This document shows positions 1 to 7,955 of a stretch of DNA of 21,636 nt, in pieces. The position numbers and the translations under genes are program-made. Source of the stretch: CAZOEL01 sp964578835. Lineage in GTDB: Bacteria > Desulfobacterota > Syntrophobacteria > Syntrophobacterales > Syntrophobacteraceae. Below the pieces are notes generated by a model. It had not been told where the DNA came from, did no database searches, and saw only the letters and a list, made by a program, of their open reading frames with translations. The stretch covers positions 1 to 21,636 of the forward strand of contig CAZOEL010000099.1 of the NCBI GenBank assembly GCA_964578835.1. The letters run 5' to 3'. The stretch's first letter is position 1, and each line of letters begins with the position of its first letter.

Positions 1-117
1 CCTGAAGGGGCGGAACAAGAGTATTGGGTATTTCGCCCCTTCAGGGCTTGGAGAATGTGGCGATATCTATGACCCGGGGCGTTGCCCCGGGCTATGGTAT
101 GTCGCCCCTTCAGGGCT
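1..117. repeat. Palindromic repeat cluster (left copy, cut by window start)
   Basis: Two kinds of unit are visible. Unit A is CGCCCCTTCAGGGCT or its complement, at 1-12 (partial), 34-48 and 103-117. Unit B is a GC-rich palindrome, ACCCGGGGCGTTGCCCCGGG followed by CTATGGTAT, at 72-100. The order is A, then inverted A, B, A. The same units recur at 21015-21210 in the order A-B-A followed by the inverted A-B-A, so this copy is probably the same structure with its left part outside the window. Such repeats are typical intergenic, non-coding, folded elements; their function is unknown. Confidence 0.75.
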
Positions 118-292
118 GTAACGTGAAGCATTTGAGAGCGAAGTGCAGGGCAAAAGATTCCGTACACATAGGTCCCTGCTGAGTAAGAACAAATTTAGCT
201 TGCAAAAGGGATCAATACGATGGGGAGGATGCGGGAATATGGCTGTGATCTGAGGAGAGACCTTTCCAGGGATTTGCCTATGATGGCTTCGT

Positions 293-325
293 GGCGGAAG
301 CGTTGGCTGGACGAACGCTTCCGCC
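293..325. terminator. Perfect 12-bp hairpin downstream of the zinc-ribbon gene
   Basis: GGCGGAAGCGTT (293-304) pairs perfectly with AACGCTTCCGCC (314-325) across a 9-base loop. It lies about 30 bases past the stop of the minus-strand gene at 354-629. There is no good U-tract on the minus side, so it may be a terminator or an mRNA 3' stabiliser. The rest of 118-353 shows no convincing gene. Confidence 0.4.
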
Positions 326-353
326 TTTGAAAACTCTACCTTATTCAGTTGAA

Positions 354-629
354 TTAATCGAAATCGAAGATGTCTTCCAGGAATGACTTGCGCTTACGCC
401 TGTAGTGCTCCTGGGGCCTGTGACGGCCTTCGTGATGCACCGGTTGAGAATAATTAGCAGGGGGTTCCCGATATTCCTCCTTTTGTGTTGTTTGCGAAGA
501 CGAGCGCTCGACCAACTTGTCTAACTCGCCACGATCCAGCCAAATGCCTCTGCACTTCGGACAGTAGTCGATTTCTATACCCTGTCGCTCAGCCAGCAAA
601 AGATCCACGTTACACATCGGGCATAACAT
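354..629 (-). CDS. Small zinc-ribbon protein (TFIIB-type zinc finger family)
   Basis: This 91-residue protein opens with a four-cysteine zinc ribbon: CPMC at residues 3-6 and CPKC at 23-26, followed by RGIWLDRGELDKL. This is the usual signature of the bacterial zf-TFIIB (PF13453) family, whose members are small and mostly uncharacterised. The second half is Ser/Gln/His/Arg-rich and probably disordered, ending in an acidic tail, FLEDIFDFD. The ATG is well supported by AAGGAGG eight bases upstream. It stands alone, transcribed in the same direction as the cation exchanger but separated from it by a MITE-like element. Role unknown; metal or nucleic-acid binding is inferred only from the cysteines. 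Confidence 0.85.
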   Translation of the reverse strand: MLCPMCNVDLLLAERQGIEIDYCPKCRGIWLDRGELDKLVERSSSQTTQKEEYREPPANYSQPVHHEGRHRPQEHYRRKRKSFLEDIFDFD

Positions 630-681
630 AATGATAACCTCCTTTGTTCAGTCGGTTGAATTGAAGCCCGTATTCCTCTAG

Positions 682-828
682 TACAGCTTGGCGGAAATGC
701 GCATCCAGTTTTGGTGGGCACAAAAAGACGTGCCCACCCTACGATTCTCCGGGCTCTTCAGAGCCGTAGGGTGGGCAAAAGCAAAGCGTTGCCCACCGTA
801 GCTGCGACCAAACTTCCGCCAAGGAGTA
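682..828. mobile_element. MITE-like element with CTAG target duplication
   Basis: The ends TACAGCTTGGCGGAA (682-696) and, inverted, TACTCCTTGGCGGAA (814-828) match at 13 of 15 positions and are flanked by CTAG on both sides (678-681 and 829-832). The interior holds four copies of a TGCCCACC-type motif. They can fold as local hairpins (714-737 and 771-797 regions) or as a longer perfect stem, TGCCCACCCTACG (731-743) with its complement (765-777). No protein is encoded. The right-hand CTAG contains the stop codon of the neighbouring cation exchanger. Confidence 0.6.
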
Positions 829-2169
829 CTAGTAGTAGTTCGACCTGGAAGCCGCGCGCTCCAAAGCGGCGTCCCGATTGATCCGCAGATCGGATGCGGA
901 AAGTCTGGAAGGCGCCAAGCGCTGCCGCAGTTGTCCCTCCATGTTTTCGATCCGAAGGCCATAATGCAATTTTCCGAGAGCAGATCTGCTTCTGAAAAGG
1001 AAATAGAGAGACGTCGCGATGTAGAGAGTCGAGAAAAACAGATGGATGCTATCAAATCGGACTACGAATGGCAAGGAATCGGAGATGCTCGCGAGGATTC
1101 CCGGCGCTGTAAACTGCCCTGCGAAGAGAGCAAAGAGAAGAATCGCTCCTTTGAGATCGAGTCGCAGTCCAACGAGGAGCGCCACTGCGAGCAGCGACTG
1201 AGCAGCTGTGAGAAGAATCTCATTCATCTGGAAATCACCCATGGGTATTGGCGTTTCAAAGGAAGCGCTCGACAGTCCGTAGACTCCTGGAATCATTCCA
1301 ACGAGCAAGGTCCACTGGTTGAGCTTCGCAGAAAGGAGGCTGCCGAGAGCCACCGCCGCATGTCCACGGAGCGCAAACATGATGGCCACTGTAAACTCCG
1401 GAGCTTCGGAGGCTATGGGCGCAAGCCACTGGACGAGGAGGAATTCGTTTATGCCGAAAGTCTTTCCTGTCGCCACGAGTGATTCGCTGAAATGCTCTGC
1501 GTTGAAAAGGATGACTGCGGCCGAGAAGAAAAACATGAGCGCCGTCGCCGCTCTTCTTTTTCTTTTCGGGAGACGCCCGAGGAGCTCGGCCGGGCCTTCG
1601 AGCTCGCATTCCTCGCAGGGGCGGCGGCTTGCAATCCTAATGTACCAGGCGTATATCCCTATGAAGACCAGTCCGTCATACCATGCAAGGCTCCCTTTGA
1701 TCGGGATGAAGAAGGCGTAGAGAGTCGCGAGGCCCAGAAAAAGGACTTCCGTGCGTCGGTCTTCCGCAAGCTCCACGCCGCGCCTGGTCTTTAGCCAGAA
1801 GATAGATACTATGATGGTCCATGCGACGCCGATGAGAAGTCGGTTAGCGCCGGTCATGTTTGCGATGGCGTAATGCGCGTAGTCGCTGCCGGGGTTTTGG
1901 CCGGCTTGCCAGGTAAAGTACATGTCGACAGCATACTCTGGAAGCACCGCGATCAACGCCACAACAGCGAGGGCAAGCGCCTGTGAAACATCCTTTTGCG
2001 CCGCATCGCAGGCCCACAGGAGTAGAAAGGAAGCTCCAAGAATGGCTGCTCCCGTGATGAGAGCGACCATTGGCGGCGATATCTCCGGGTGCGTCAAACG
2101 CAGCATAAAACCCGGGATGGTGAATAGCGCAGCCAGGACGATAGGGATGAAGCGTTTAGTGTCTGTCAT
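829..2169 (-). CDS. CaCA-superfamily cation exchanger, probably a Mn2+ exporter
   Basis: This 446-aa polytopic membrane protein has two CaCA-like alpha repeats. The first contains ALIAVLPEYAVDMYF with the key acidic residue at E78, followed by ANMTGANRLLIG. The second contains LAPIASEAPEFTVAIMFALR with E258, then GSLLSAKLNQWTLLVG. The loop between the halves carries a CEECELEGP segment and an RLPKRKRRAA basic patch. The ATG at 2169 was chosen because GAGGAG lies just upstream; the open frame extends 26 codons further into the riboswitch leader. Canonical family members exchange Na+ or H+ for Ca2+. A yybP-ykoY riboswitch in the leader argues that the physiological substrate is Mn2+, which is inference. 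The stop codon lies in the CTAG bordering the adjacent small element. Confidence 0.85.
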   Translation of the reverse strand: MTDTKRFIPIVLAALFTIPGFMLRLTHPEISPPMVALITGAAILGASFLLLWACDAAQKDVSQALALAVVALIAVLPEYAVDMYFTWQAGQNPGSDYAHYAIANMTGANRLLIGVAWTIIVSIFWLKTRRGVELAEDRRTEVLFLGLATLYAFFIPIKGSLAWYDGLVFIGIYAWYIRIASRRPCEECELEGPAELLGRLPKRKRRAATALMFFFSAAVILFNAEHFSESLVATGKTFGINEFLLVQWLAPIASEAPEFTVAIMFALRGHAAVALGSLLSAKLNQWTLLVGMIPGVYGLSSASFETPIPMGDFQMNEILLTAAQSLLAVALLVGLRLDLKGAILLFALFAGQFTAPGILASISDSLPFVVRFDSIHLFFSTLYIATSLYFLFRSRSALGKLHYGLRIENMEGQLRQRLAPSRLSASDLRINRDAALERAASRSNYY

Positions 2170-2225
2170 GATCTCCTCTTCTAAATAGAAGTGTTTGGAT
2201 GAAAACCGCTTCGGGTCCCACAAAC

Positions 2226-2271
2226 AAAAAAGCGAGACCTTCAGCATGACTGCTCACGCCAAAAGTCTCGC
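2226..2271 (-). terminator. Riboswitch expression-platform terminator
   Basis: GCGAGAC (2271-2265, minus strand) pairs with GTCTCGC (2238-2232), extended by weaker pairing (CTTTT with GAAG), and is followed by TTTTTTGTTTG. The 5' arm is shared with the aptamer, which makes the two structures mutually exclusive. Confidence 0.85.
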
Positions 2272-2350
2272 TAATTGGTTTCATGACCAACGGCAAAGCC
2301 AGGCATTTTCAGCCGGAGTGGTGACTTTGCCTTATCTAGCTACTCCCTTT
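2226..2350 (-). promoter_or_regulatory. yybP-ykoY (Mn2+) riboswitch
   Basis: Read on the minus strand from 2350, the leader has the family's conserved parts in order: AAAGGGAGTAGC, the paired arm GGCAAAGTCACCACTCC with TGGCTTTGCC, the hairpin GTTGGTCATGAAACCAAT, then TAGCGAGACTTTT closing P1. These are the two docked arms and invariant loops (GGGAGTAGC, AGCGAGAC) of Mn2+-sensing yybP-ykoY RNAs. The 3' strand of the aptamer (GCGAGAC, 2265-2271) also forms the 5' side of a terminator stem, so ligand binding should prevent termination. This is the usual ON-switch layout, controlling the exchanger gene starting at 2169. Confidence 0.9.
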
Positions 2351-2362
2351 TGATTGCCGAGA

Positions 2363-2391
2363 ATCATCACATTCTTTTCCAAAAGAGTCAA
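2363..2391 (-). promoter_or_regulatory. Putative sigma-70 promoter of the riboswitch leader
   Basis: On the minus strand, TTGACT (2391-2386) is separated by 17 bases from GATGAT (2368-2363), which is preceded by an extended -10 TG (TGTGATGAT). Transcription would start around 2356, only a few bases before the riboswitch begins at 2350. The position fits well; the -10 is a weak match. Confidence 0.55.
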
Positions 2392-2787
2392 CAAAAACTC
2401 TGCAGTTCAAGCATTCTTCATCTGGTGAGGAAGCCGGTTCGCTATTTTCGTTGTCTTGAGCAGCCGAAGAGAATGAGAGCTCCAGAGGAAACGGCGCAGA
2501 AAGCAGCTCTTTTTCCGCAAACCTGGTTTTGACGGACGCTGCTGAGAGCATTAGCATATTTTCTGAGGCCTGTCCCTGATGCAGTTGGTTTTATGGATAG
2601 CCCCGCGACTTTAGATTGTTTAGAAGATCTTGTAGTCACTAAAAAAGTGGTGACGAAGCGACGTTTCTGCTAGATAGAGTAGATGTCTATTGTGAAAGCT
2701 CTTTGCACGACTATGGAGCAGCTTTGGTAATCAACGGCATTGAACGGGAAGAATGCATGCAGAGTGAGAGGAAAACAGGATTCCTTG
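2392..2787. other. Intergenic region between the riboswitch promoter and kaiC
   Basis: No convincing gene is seen. A 73-codon minus-strand frame (2336-2557) lacks a good ribosome binding site, runs through the promoter and ends inside the riboswitch, so it was not called. A short inverted repeat, GTCACT-AAAAAAGT-GGTGAC (about 2634-2653), lies upstream of kaiC and could be an operator, but no clear promoter for the Kai operon could be recognised. Confidence 0.4.
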
Positions 2788-4557
2788 ATGAAAAGGGATG
2801 CGCGGATGGAGGAGCGAAAGAAAGAATCCAGTGGATATGAAGATGAGCTGACGAAAGCGCCCACGGGCATCAGGGGCTTCGATGAGATCACCGGAGGAGG
2901 AGTCCCCAAGGGGAGGCCGACCCTTGTGGCGGGAGGACCGGGTTGTGGAAAGACCCTTTTCGGGATGGAGTTCCTCGTGCGCGGGGCTATGGAATTTGGC
3001 GAGCCGGGTGTTTTCGTTTCCTTTGAGGAGACGGAATTGGATCTGGCGAAGAACGTGAAATCCCTCGGCTTCAACCTCCTGGAGCTTGCAGAGCAGGAGA
3101 AGATTGTAACCGATTACGTCCATATCGAGCGCCAGGAGATCCTGGAGACCGGGGAATACGACCTGGAAGGACTTTTCCTGAGGCTTGGCTATTCAATTGA
3201 TTCCATCGGAGCAAAGCGGGTGGTGCTCGATACTCTCGAGGCTCTCTTTGCAGGCTTTCCGAACGAATCCATTCTCCGCGCCGAGATTCGAAGGCTTTTC
3301 AGATGGCTCAAAGAAAGAGGCCTTACGGCAGTCATCACGGCGGAGAGAGGCAAGAACACCCTGACGCGCCATGGCCTCGAGGAATATGTTTCCGACTGTG
3401 TCATCTTTCTCGATCACCGGATAGCCGAGCAGATTGCGACAAGAAGACTTCGCGTGGTCAAGTATCGGGGCTCCTTGCATGGAACGAACGAGTATCCCTT
3501 CATCATCGACGACGGTGGCATTTCTGTCCTTCCCGTTACCTCGGTCGGGCTCAACTATAGGGTATCAGACGAGAGGATCTCCACGGGCATCCCTCGCCTT
3601 GACGCCATGCTTGAAGGAGAAGGCTGCTTTCGCGGGAGCAGCATTCTTGTCTCCGGTACGGCTGGCGCGGGAAAAACCAGCATTGCTGCGCACTTTGCAG
3701 ACGCCGCCTGCTCGAGAGGGGAGCGCTGTCTCTATTTCGCCTTCGAAGAATCCCACGACCAGATCATCAGAAATATGCGCTCCATTGGGCTCGATCTCGA
3801 GAACTGGATCAAGAAAGGCCTTCTTCATTTCCATGCCGCCAGGCCAACATCTTTCGGCCTGGAGATGCATCTCGCCACAATGCACAGACTCCTGAAGGAG
3901 CTCAGTCCTTCGCTTATTGTCATCGATCCGGTTTCGAACCTTATCTCGGTTGGCGATCCTTCCGACGTCAAGATGCTCCTTATGCGTCTTGTGGACCTGA
4001 TGAAGCAGAAATGCATCACTTCAGTCTTCACCAGCCTTGTGACAGCGCAAGAGAATTTCGATGGAACGGATATCGGTGTTTCCTCGCTCATGGATACATG
4101 GATTCTGGTTCGCGATACCGAGATACAGGGGGAGCGAAACCGCGGGCTCTACGTCATCAAATCCCGTGGCATGGCGCACTCGAACCAGGTGCGGGAGTTT
4201 CTCCTCACCAGCCACGGAGTGGAGCTTCTTGATGTGTATGTCGGTCATGGCCGTGTTTTGACCGGGTCCGCCCGGGTGAATCAGGAGTCCAAAGAGAAGG
4301 CCGAAGCTCTCCTGCTTAAGCAAGAAACCGATCGAAGATTGCGCGAAATCGAGCGAAAGCGCAAGGTGAGGGAGGCCCGGATTGCCGCCCTTCTGGCGGA
4401 ATCGGAAGCCGATCAAGAAGAAATAGATAGGATCCTGGAGATTGAAGAAATGCGGGAGACTGCTCTTGCTGAAGGCAGGGAGAAAATGGCGCATTTTCGC
4501 AAGGCGGATGCCGCTTCTAAATCCGGAGCAGGTGTGAGAAGGGGGGGACGCAAATGA
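2788..4557 (+). CDS. kaiC: KaiC-family ATPase/kinase, double RecA-like domain
   Basis: This 589-aa protein has the full KaiC layout. CI carries Walker A GGPGCGKT (49-56) and the catalytic glutamate pair E80-E81. CII carries Walker A GTAGAGKT (290-297) and E320-E321. In the CII phosphorylation segment TDIGVSSLMDT the residues equivalent to cyanobacterial T426, S431 and T432 are T427, S432 and S433, so the autophosphorylation sites are kept with the second Thr replaced by Ser. Residues from about 505 to 575 form a charged, Glu/Lys/Arg-rich probable coiled coil beyond the usual C-terminus. The ATG at 2788 has AGGA seven bases upstream; 2806 is an alternative. It is first in a plus-strand operon and overlaps kaiB by ATGA. 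No KaiA is nearby, so regulation must differ from the cyanobacterial clock. Confidence 0.93.
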   Translation: MKRDARMEERKKESSGYEDELTKAPTGIRGFDEITGGGVPKGRPTLVAGGPGCGKTLFGMEFLVRGAMEFGEPGVFVSFEETELDLAKNVKSLGFNLLELAEQEKIVTDYVHIERQEILETGEYDLEGLFLRLGYSIDSIGAKRVVLDTLEALFAGFPNESILRAEIRRLFRWLKERGLTAVITAERGKNTLTRHGLEEYVSDCVIFLDHRIAEQIATRRLRVVKYRGSLHGTNEYPFIIDDGGISVLPVTSVGLNYRVSDERISTGIPRLDAMLEGEGCFRGSSILVSGTAGAGKTSIAAHFADAACSRGERCLYFAFEESHDQIIRNMRSIGLDLENWIKKGLLHFHAARPTSFGLEMHLATMHRLLKELSPSLIVIDPVSNLISVGDPSDVKMLLMRLVDLMKQKCITSVFTSLVTAQENFDGTDIGVSSLMDTWILVRDTEIQGERNRGLYVIKSRGMAHSNQVREFLLTSHGVELLDVYVGHGRVLTGSARVNQESKEKAEALLLKQETDRRLREIERKRKVREARIAALLAESEADQEEIDRILEIEEMRETALAEGREKMAHFRKADAASKSGAGVRRGGRK

Positions 4558-4868
4558 CAGAGGACGTGGAAAGAGAAGAGACTTGGGAGCTCAGGCTCTA
4601 CGTCGCCGGGCAGACTCCCAAATCCCTTCAGGCCTTCGCTAATCTAAAGAAAATATGTGAAGAGCACCTTAAAGGGAAGTACAGAATCGAAATTGTCGAT
4701 CTACTGGAAAATCCCAAGCTCGCCCGAGGAGATCAAATCCTCGCCATTCCGACCTTGGTCCGGAAGCTTCCGCCTCCCCTCCGAAAGATCATTGGGGATC
4801 TTTCCGATACGGAACGGGTTCTGGTGGGCCTCGACATAAGACAGCAAGGTCCCGGAAAAAGTGAATAG
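4554..4868 (+). CDS. kaiB: KaiB-family protein (copy 1)
   Basis: This 104-aa thioredoxin-like KaiB protein is recognised from LRLYVAGQTPKSLQAFANL, then EIVDLLENPKLARGDQILA and IPTLVRKLPPPLRKIIGDLS, ending VLVGLDI. Length and motifs match typical KaiB, which binds the KaiC CI ring after switching fold. Its start codon overlaps the kaiC stop (ATGA), so translation is probably coupled. By eye it is about 59% identical to the second KaiB over some 85 aligned residues, so the pair is an old rather than a recent duplication. The N-terminal extension is short and acidic. Confidence 0.93.
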   Translation: MTEDVEREETWELRLYVAGQTPKSLQAFANLKKICEEHLKGKYRIEIVDLLENPKLARGDQILAIPTLVRKLPPPLRKIIGDLSDTERVLVGLDIRQQGPGKSE

Positions 4869-4879
4869 CGGAGAGAGAT

Positions 4880-4899
4880 AAGCCGCACGCTGTGCGCTT
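4880..4899 (+). other. Small hairpin between the two kaiB genes
   Basis: AAG(C)CGCAC and GTGCGCTT form an eight-pair stem with one bulged C and a three-base loop, inside the 46-base gap between the kaiB copies. It may tune expression of the distal genes by affecting RNA processing or initiation. There is no U-tract, so it is not a terminator. Confidence 0.35.
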
Positions 4900-4914
4900 A
4901 AGGAATGTGACGCC

Positions 4915-5298
4915 ATGCCAAACGAAAAGATTGGGGATTCCATCGACAAGTTCGAGGAGGCTCTGCAGCAGCGAACGAAGGGAAAATACCTACTACGGCT
5001 GTATGTTACGGGTATGACGCCCAATTCCATCAGGGCGATTGAAAACATCAAGAGGATCTGCAAGGATTATCTCGAAGGACGATTTGAGCTGGAGATAGTG
5101 GATATATACAAGAACCCGGAGCTTGCCAAAGAATCGCAGATCATTGCTGCTCCAACCCTTATAAGGAAGCTTCCTCCTCCACTGCGCCGCTTCATAGGAG
5201 ATCTTTCCGATATGGAGAAGATCCTGGTGGGGTTGGACTTGACTCCGGAGGATGCAAAGAAGGAAAAAGGGAACAGGAAGCCGAAAACAGAGGCTTGA
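4915..5298 (+). CDS. kaiB: KaiB-family protein (copy 2, extended termini)
   Basis: This 127-aa second KaiB has LRLYVTGMTPNSIRAIENI, EIVDIYKNPELAKESQIIA, APTLIRKLPPPLRRFIGDLS and ILVGLDL. It differs from copy 1 in a roughly 25-residue N-terminal helix-like extension (KIGDSIDKFEEALQQRTKGK) and a lysine-rich C-terminal tail. AAGGA upstream supports the ATG, with somewhat long spacing. Two diverged KaiBs beside one KaiC suggest different partners, for example one for KaiC and one for the downstream kinase; this is inference. Confidence 0.92.
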   Translation: MPNEKIGDSIDKFEEALQQRTKGKYLLRLYVTGMTPNSIRAIENIKRICKDYLEGRFELEIVDIYKNPELAKESQIIAAPTLIRKLPPPLRRFIGDLSDMEKILVGLDLTPEDAKKEKGNRKPKTEA

Positions 5299-5342
5299 TT
5301 CGAAGCGTGTGCCTCTTTGCTCTTCGAACCGAGGCGGTGAAT

Positions 5343-7955
5343 ATGGAAGAGAAGATCTGGCAAAATCTGCAGCTCGAAAACGAAGAGCTCAGGAAACGGC
5401 TTTGTGAGGCCGAGGAGGTTCTTGAGGCCATTCGGAAAGGCGGAGTCGACGCCATCGTTGTGGCGGATGCGCAAAGCGATATAATCTTCACCCTCAGTGG
5501 CGCTGACCGGGTTTATCGTACACTGATCGACACAATGAACGAGGGCGCCGTCACCCTTTCGTCGGATGGCGTGATCCTCTATGGCAACAACTGCTTTGAG
5601 CTCATGTTGAAATGCCCCATGACAAGAATGCTCGGAGCATCGATTTTCGAATTCGTGTCCGTCCAAGACCGTGAACATTTGCAGGCGCTCCTGAACAAAG
5701 GCCGCGGTGGAAGCTCAAAAGCCGAGATAGGGCTCGTGACGGGCGATGGAACGATTCTTCCCACGAGGTTTTCCATAAGTGAGGTGGAGTTGGACGACTC
5801 TACCGGATTCTGCGTCGTCTTGTCCGATCTGAGCGAAGAGAAGCGGGTGCAGGCGGAGCTGTCGACGCATCGGGATCACCTGGAGAGGCTGGTGGCGGAC
5901 CGTACAGCCGAGCTTCGAAAGACGCAGGGCGAGTTAGAGTCTCGAGTCGAGGAGCGCACCGTCCGCCTTCAATCCTACAGCGCAAAGCTGGAAGCAATAA
6001 ACCGGGAGCTTACGGATTTTATCCACGTCGCCTCGCACGATCTGCAGGAGCCCCTGCGAAAGATCCAGACTTTCTGTTCCCGCATTCGATCCGATTTAGG
6101 CAAATACAGCCCCGAGGCGAAAACCCTCGACTATCTGGACAGAATGCAGGGTGCGGCAAGAAGGATGCAGGACCTTATACGAGCGCTCACTGGCTATTCG
6201 CATGTCTTCGGAAATCCGGGTCCTTTTCAACTGCTTGATTTGAAGAGCCTTGTACTGGATGTTGAAAAAGAGCTCTCCGGCTTTATAAAGGAGACGGGGG
6301 CGGAGGTGAGAATCTGGAATTTACCCAGCGTCGAAGGCGACGCCGCCCAGCTGCGCAGGCTCTTCAAGGACCTTTTGGAAAACGCCCTCAAGTTCCGCGG
6401 CGACGAACCGCTGAAAGTCAGTATCTATGGCGAAGAAAGGCGCGGGTCTGTCAGGCTCTTCATCGAGGATAACGGCGTAGGGCTTGATGAAGGCTCTCTT
6501 AAATACATCTTCAAACCATTCCAGCAGCTCCACAGACGCGGCGTCTTTGAGGGAACGGGCATGGGTCTTGCCGTCTGCCGCAAGATCGTAGAGAGCCACG
6601 GCGGCGCCATCACCGTGGAGAGCGCTCCAAACGCCGGGTCCAAATTCATCGTCACTCTCCCATTGAACCAACCGGACTGGAGCGTGGGAATGGAGCCGTC
6701 CGCAAGCCTCCAGAGAACAAAAGAAGACCTCCTGCTCGAGGTTTATAGACTGAGAGAACGGATTTCGGAGTCGGAAGACGTTCTTTCCGCCATAAGGGAA
6801 GGAAAGGTGGACGCTCTGGTTTCCTATGATGGGGAAGACGAAAAGGTCTATACGCTCAAAAGCGCAGACCGGGGATACCGGACGTTGGTCGAATCCATAG
6901 ATGAAGGAGCTGTTATCCTTTCATTTGAAGGCTTCATCTATTACTCCAATCCTCGTTTCGATCAGATGCTCAAAAAAGAAGACCATGGAGCTGCAAGCCA
7001 GTCTTTGCATGAATTTGTTTTTGAGGAAGACCGCATAAAATTCGATGCCTTGCTCGAGGAAGCCCGCAAGGGAAGAATCGTAAGGGGAGAAATCAGGCTC
7101 AAGGTCGGAGACGACTTCCAGCTGCCGGTTCACGCTTCATTGAGTCCTCTGCGTATGGAGGAATTTCGAGGCATATGCGTTGCCTTTACAGATCTCACTG
7201 AGCAGAAGTCTTACATCGAGCGGCTTGAGCGCAGCAATCGCGAGCTCCAGGAATTCGCCTCCATTGCCTCGCATGATCTCCAGGAGCCGCTCCGAAAGGT
7301 CCAGGTCTTTGGAGAGTTGATCGAATCGAAATTTGGCGATGTTCTCTCCGATGAAGGGCGGGATTACTTGAATAGGATGCGTAGCGCATCGAAAAGGATG
7401 CAAACCTTTATCGAGGAATTGCTCGCCTATTCGAGAGTGACGACTCGAGCCGAGCCCTTTCGCAAAGTGGATCTTCGGTCTATAATACAGTCTGTGGTGA
7501 GCGACCTGCAAGTTAGGATCGATGAGACGGGAGGCCGGGTCCATATTGGAGAAATTCCCATCCTGGAAGCGTCCCCGGGCCAGATGAGACAGCTTTTTCT
7601 CAACCTCATCGGCAACGCGCTCAAGTTCCACGGGGAGGAGAAGCCCGTCGTGAAAGTCTATGGCCATCTCGCCGAAGGGGAGCCATTAGACAAAGCCTTT
7701 GCCGGCCCTTATTGCCGGATCTATGTCGAAGACAATGGAATCGGCTTCGAGGAGAGTCAGACGGAGCGCATCTTTGCCCCTTTCCAGCGCCTCCATGGAA
7801 GAAGCCGGTATGAGGGGACCGGAATGGGACTCGCCATATGCAAAAAGATTGTCGATCGTCACGGAGGAGCCATCACGGCAAGGAGCGCTCCTGGTGAAGG
7901 AGCGACTTTTATTGTAACAATTCCGTTGAAGCCGCGTGAGGGAGGAAAATCATAA
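5343..7955 (+). CDS. Sensor histidine kinase with two tandem PAS-HisKA-HATPase modules
   Basis: This 870-aa kinase is a head-to-tail duplication of a whole sensor-kinase unit. Each half starts with a short coil ending in AIRKGGVDAIV or AIREGKVDALV, then a PAS domain (about 50-165 and 510-615), an H-box (VASHDLQEPLRK with H232; IASHDLQEPLRK with H644) and an HATPase domain. The ATPase boxes are present in both: N-box LLENALKF and LIGNALKF, D-box EDNGVGL and EDNGIGF, G2 EGTGMGLAVC and EGTGMGLAIC. A coiled coil (about 165-225) links the first PAS and kinase core. There are no membrane segments, so it is cytoplasmic. The ATG at 5343 with GAGGCGG upstream is preferred to a TTG at 5295 that would overlap kaiB. 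It overlaps the next gene by one base (TAATG), marking that receiver as its likely partner. Confidence 0.92.
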   Translation: MEEKIWQNLQLENEELRKRLCEAEEVLEAIRKGGVDAIVVADAQSDIIFTLSGADRVYRTLIDTMNEGAVTLSSDGVILYGNNCFELMLKCPMTRMLGASIFEFVSVQDREHLQALLNKGRGGSSKAEIGLVTGDGTILPTRFSISEVELDDSTGFCVVLSDLSEEKRVQAELSTHRDHLERLVADRTAELRKTQGELESRVEERTVRLQSYSAKLEAINRELTDFIHVASHDLQEPLRKIQTFCSRIRSDLGKYSPEAKTLDYLDRMQGAARRMQDLIRALTGYSHVFGNPGPFQLLDLKSLVLDVEKELSGFIKETGAEVRIWNLPSVEGDAAQLRRLFKDLLENALKFRGDEPLKVSIYGEERRGSVRLFIEDNGVGLDEGSLKYIFKPFQQLHRRGVFEGTGMGLAVCRKIVESHGGAITVESAPNAGSKFIVTLPLNQPDWSVGMEPSASLQRTKEDLLLEVYRLRERISESEDVLSAIREGKVDALVSYDGEDEKVYTLKSADRGYRTLVESIDEGAVILSFEGFIYYSNPRFDQMLKKEDHGAASQSLHEFVFEEDRIKFDALLEEARKGRIVRGEIRLKVGDDFQLPVHASLSPLRMEEFRGICVAFTDLTEQKSYIERLERSNRELQEFASIASHDLQEPLRKVQVFGELIESKFGDVLSDEGRDYLNRMRSASKRMQTFIEELLAYSRVTTRAEPFRKVDLRSIIQSVVSDLQVRIDETGGRVHIGEIPILEASPGQMRQLFLNLIGNALKFHGEEKPVVKVYGHLAEGEPLDKAFAGPYCRIYVEDNGIGFEESQTERIFAPFQRLHGRSRYEGTGMGLAICKKIVDRHGGAITARSAPGEGATFIVTIPLKPREGGKS

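Noticed and set aside
1..117. CRISPR-like array
   Set aside because: The repeats are palindromic, in both orientations and unevenly spaced, with no unique spacers of constant length and no cas genes.
2336..2557. 73-codon minus-strand frame with a few cysteines (EECLNC...ECDD)
   Set aside because: No ribosome binding site; it overlaps the putative promoter and ends inside the riboswitch, which are better supported.
5295..5342. TTG start giving a 16-residue longer tandem kinase
   Set aside because: It would overlap the kaiB stop without a ribosome binding site, whereas the ATG at 5343 has GAGGCGG at good spacing.
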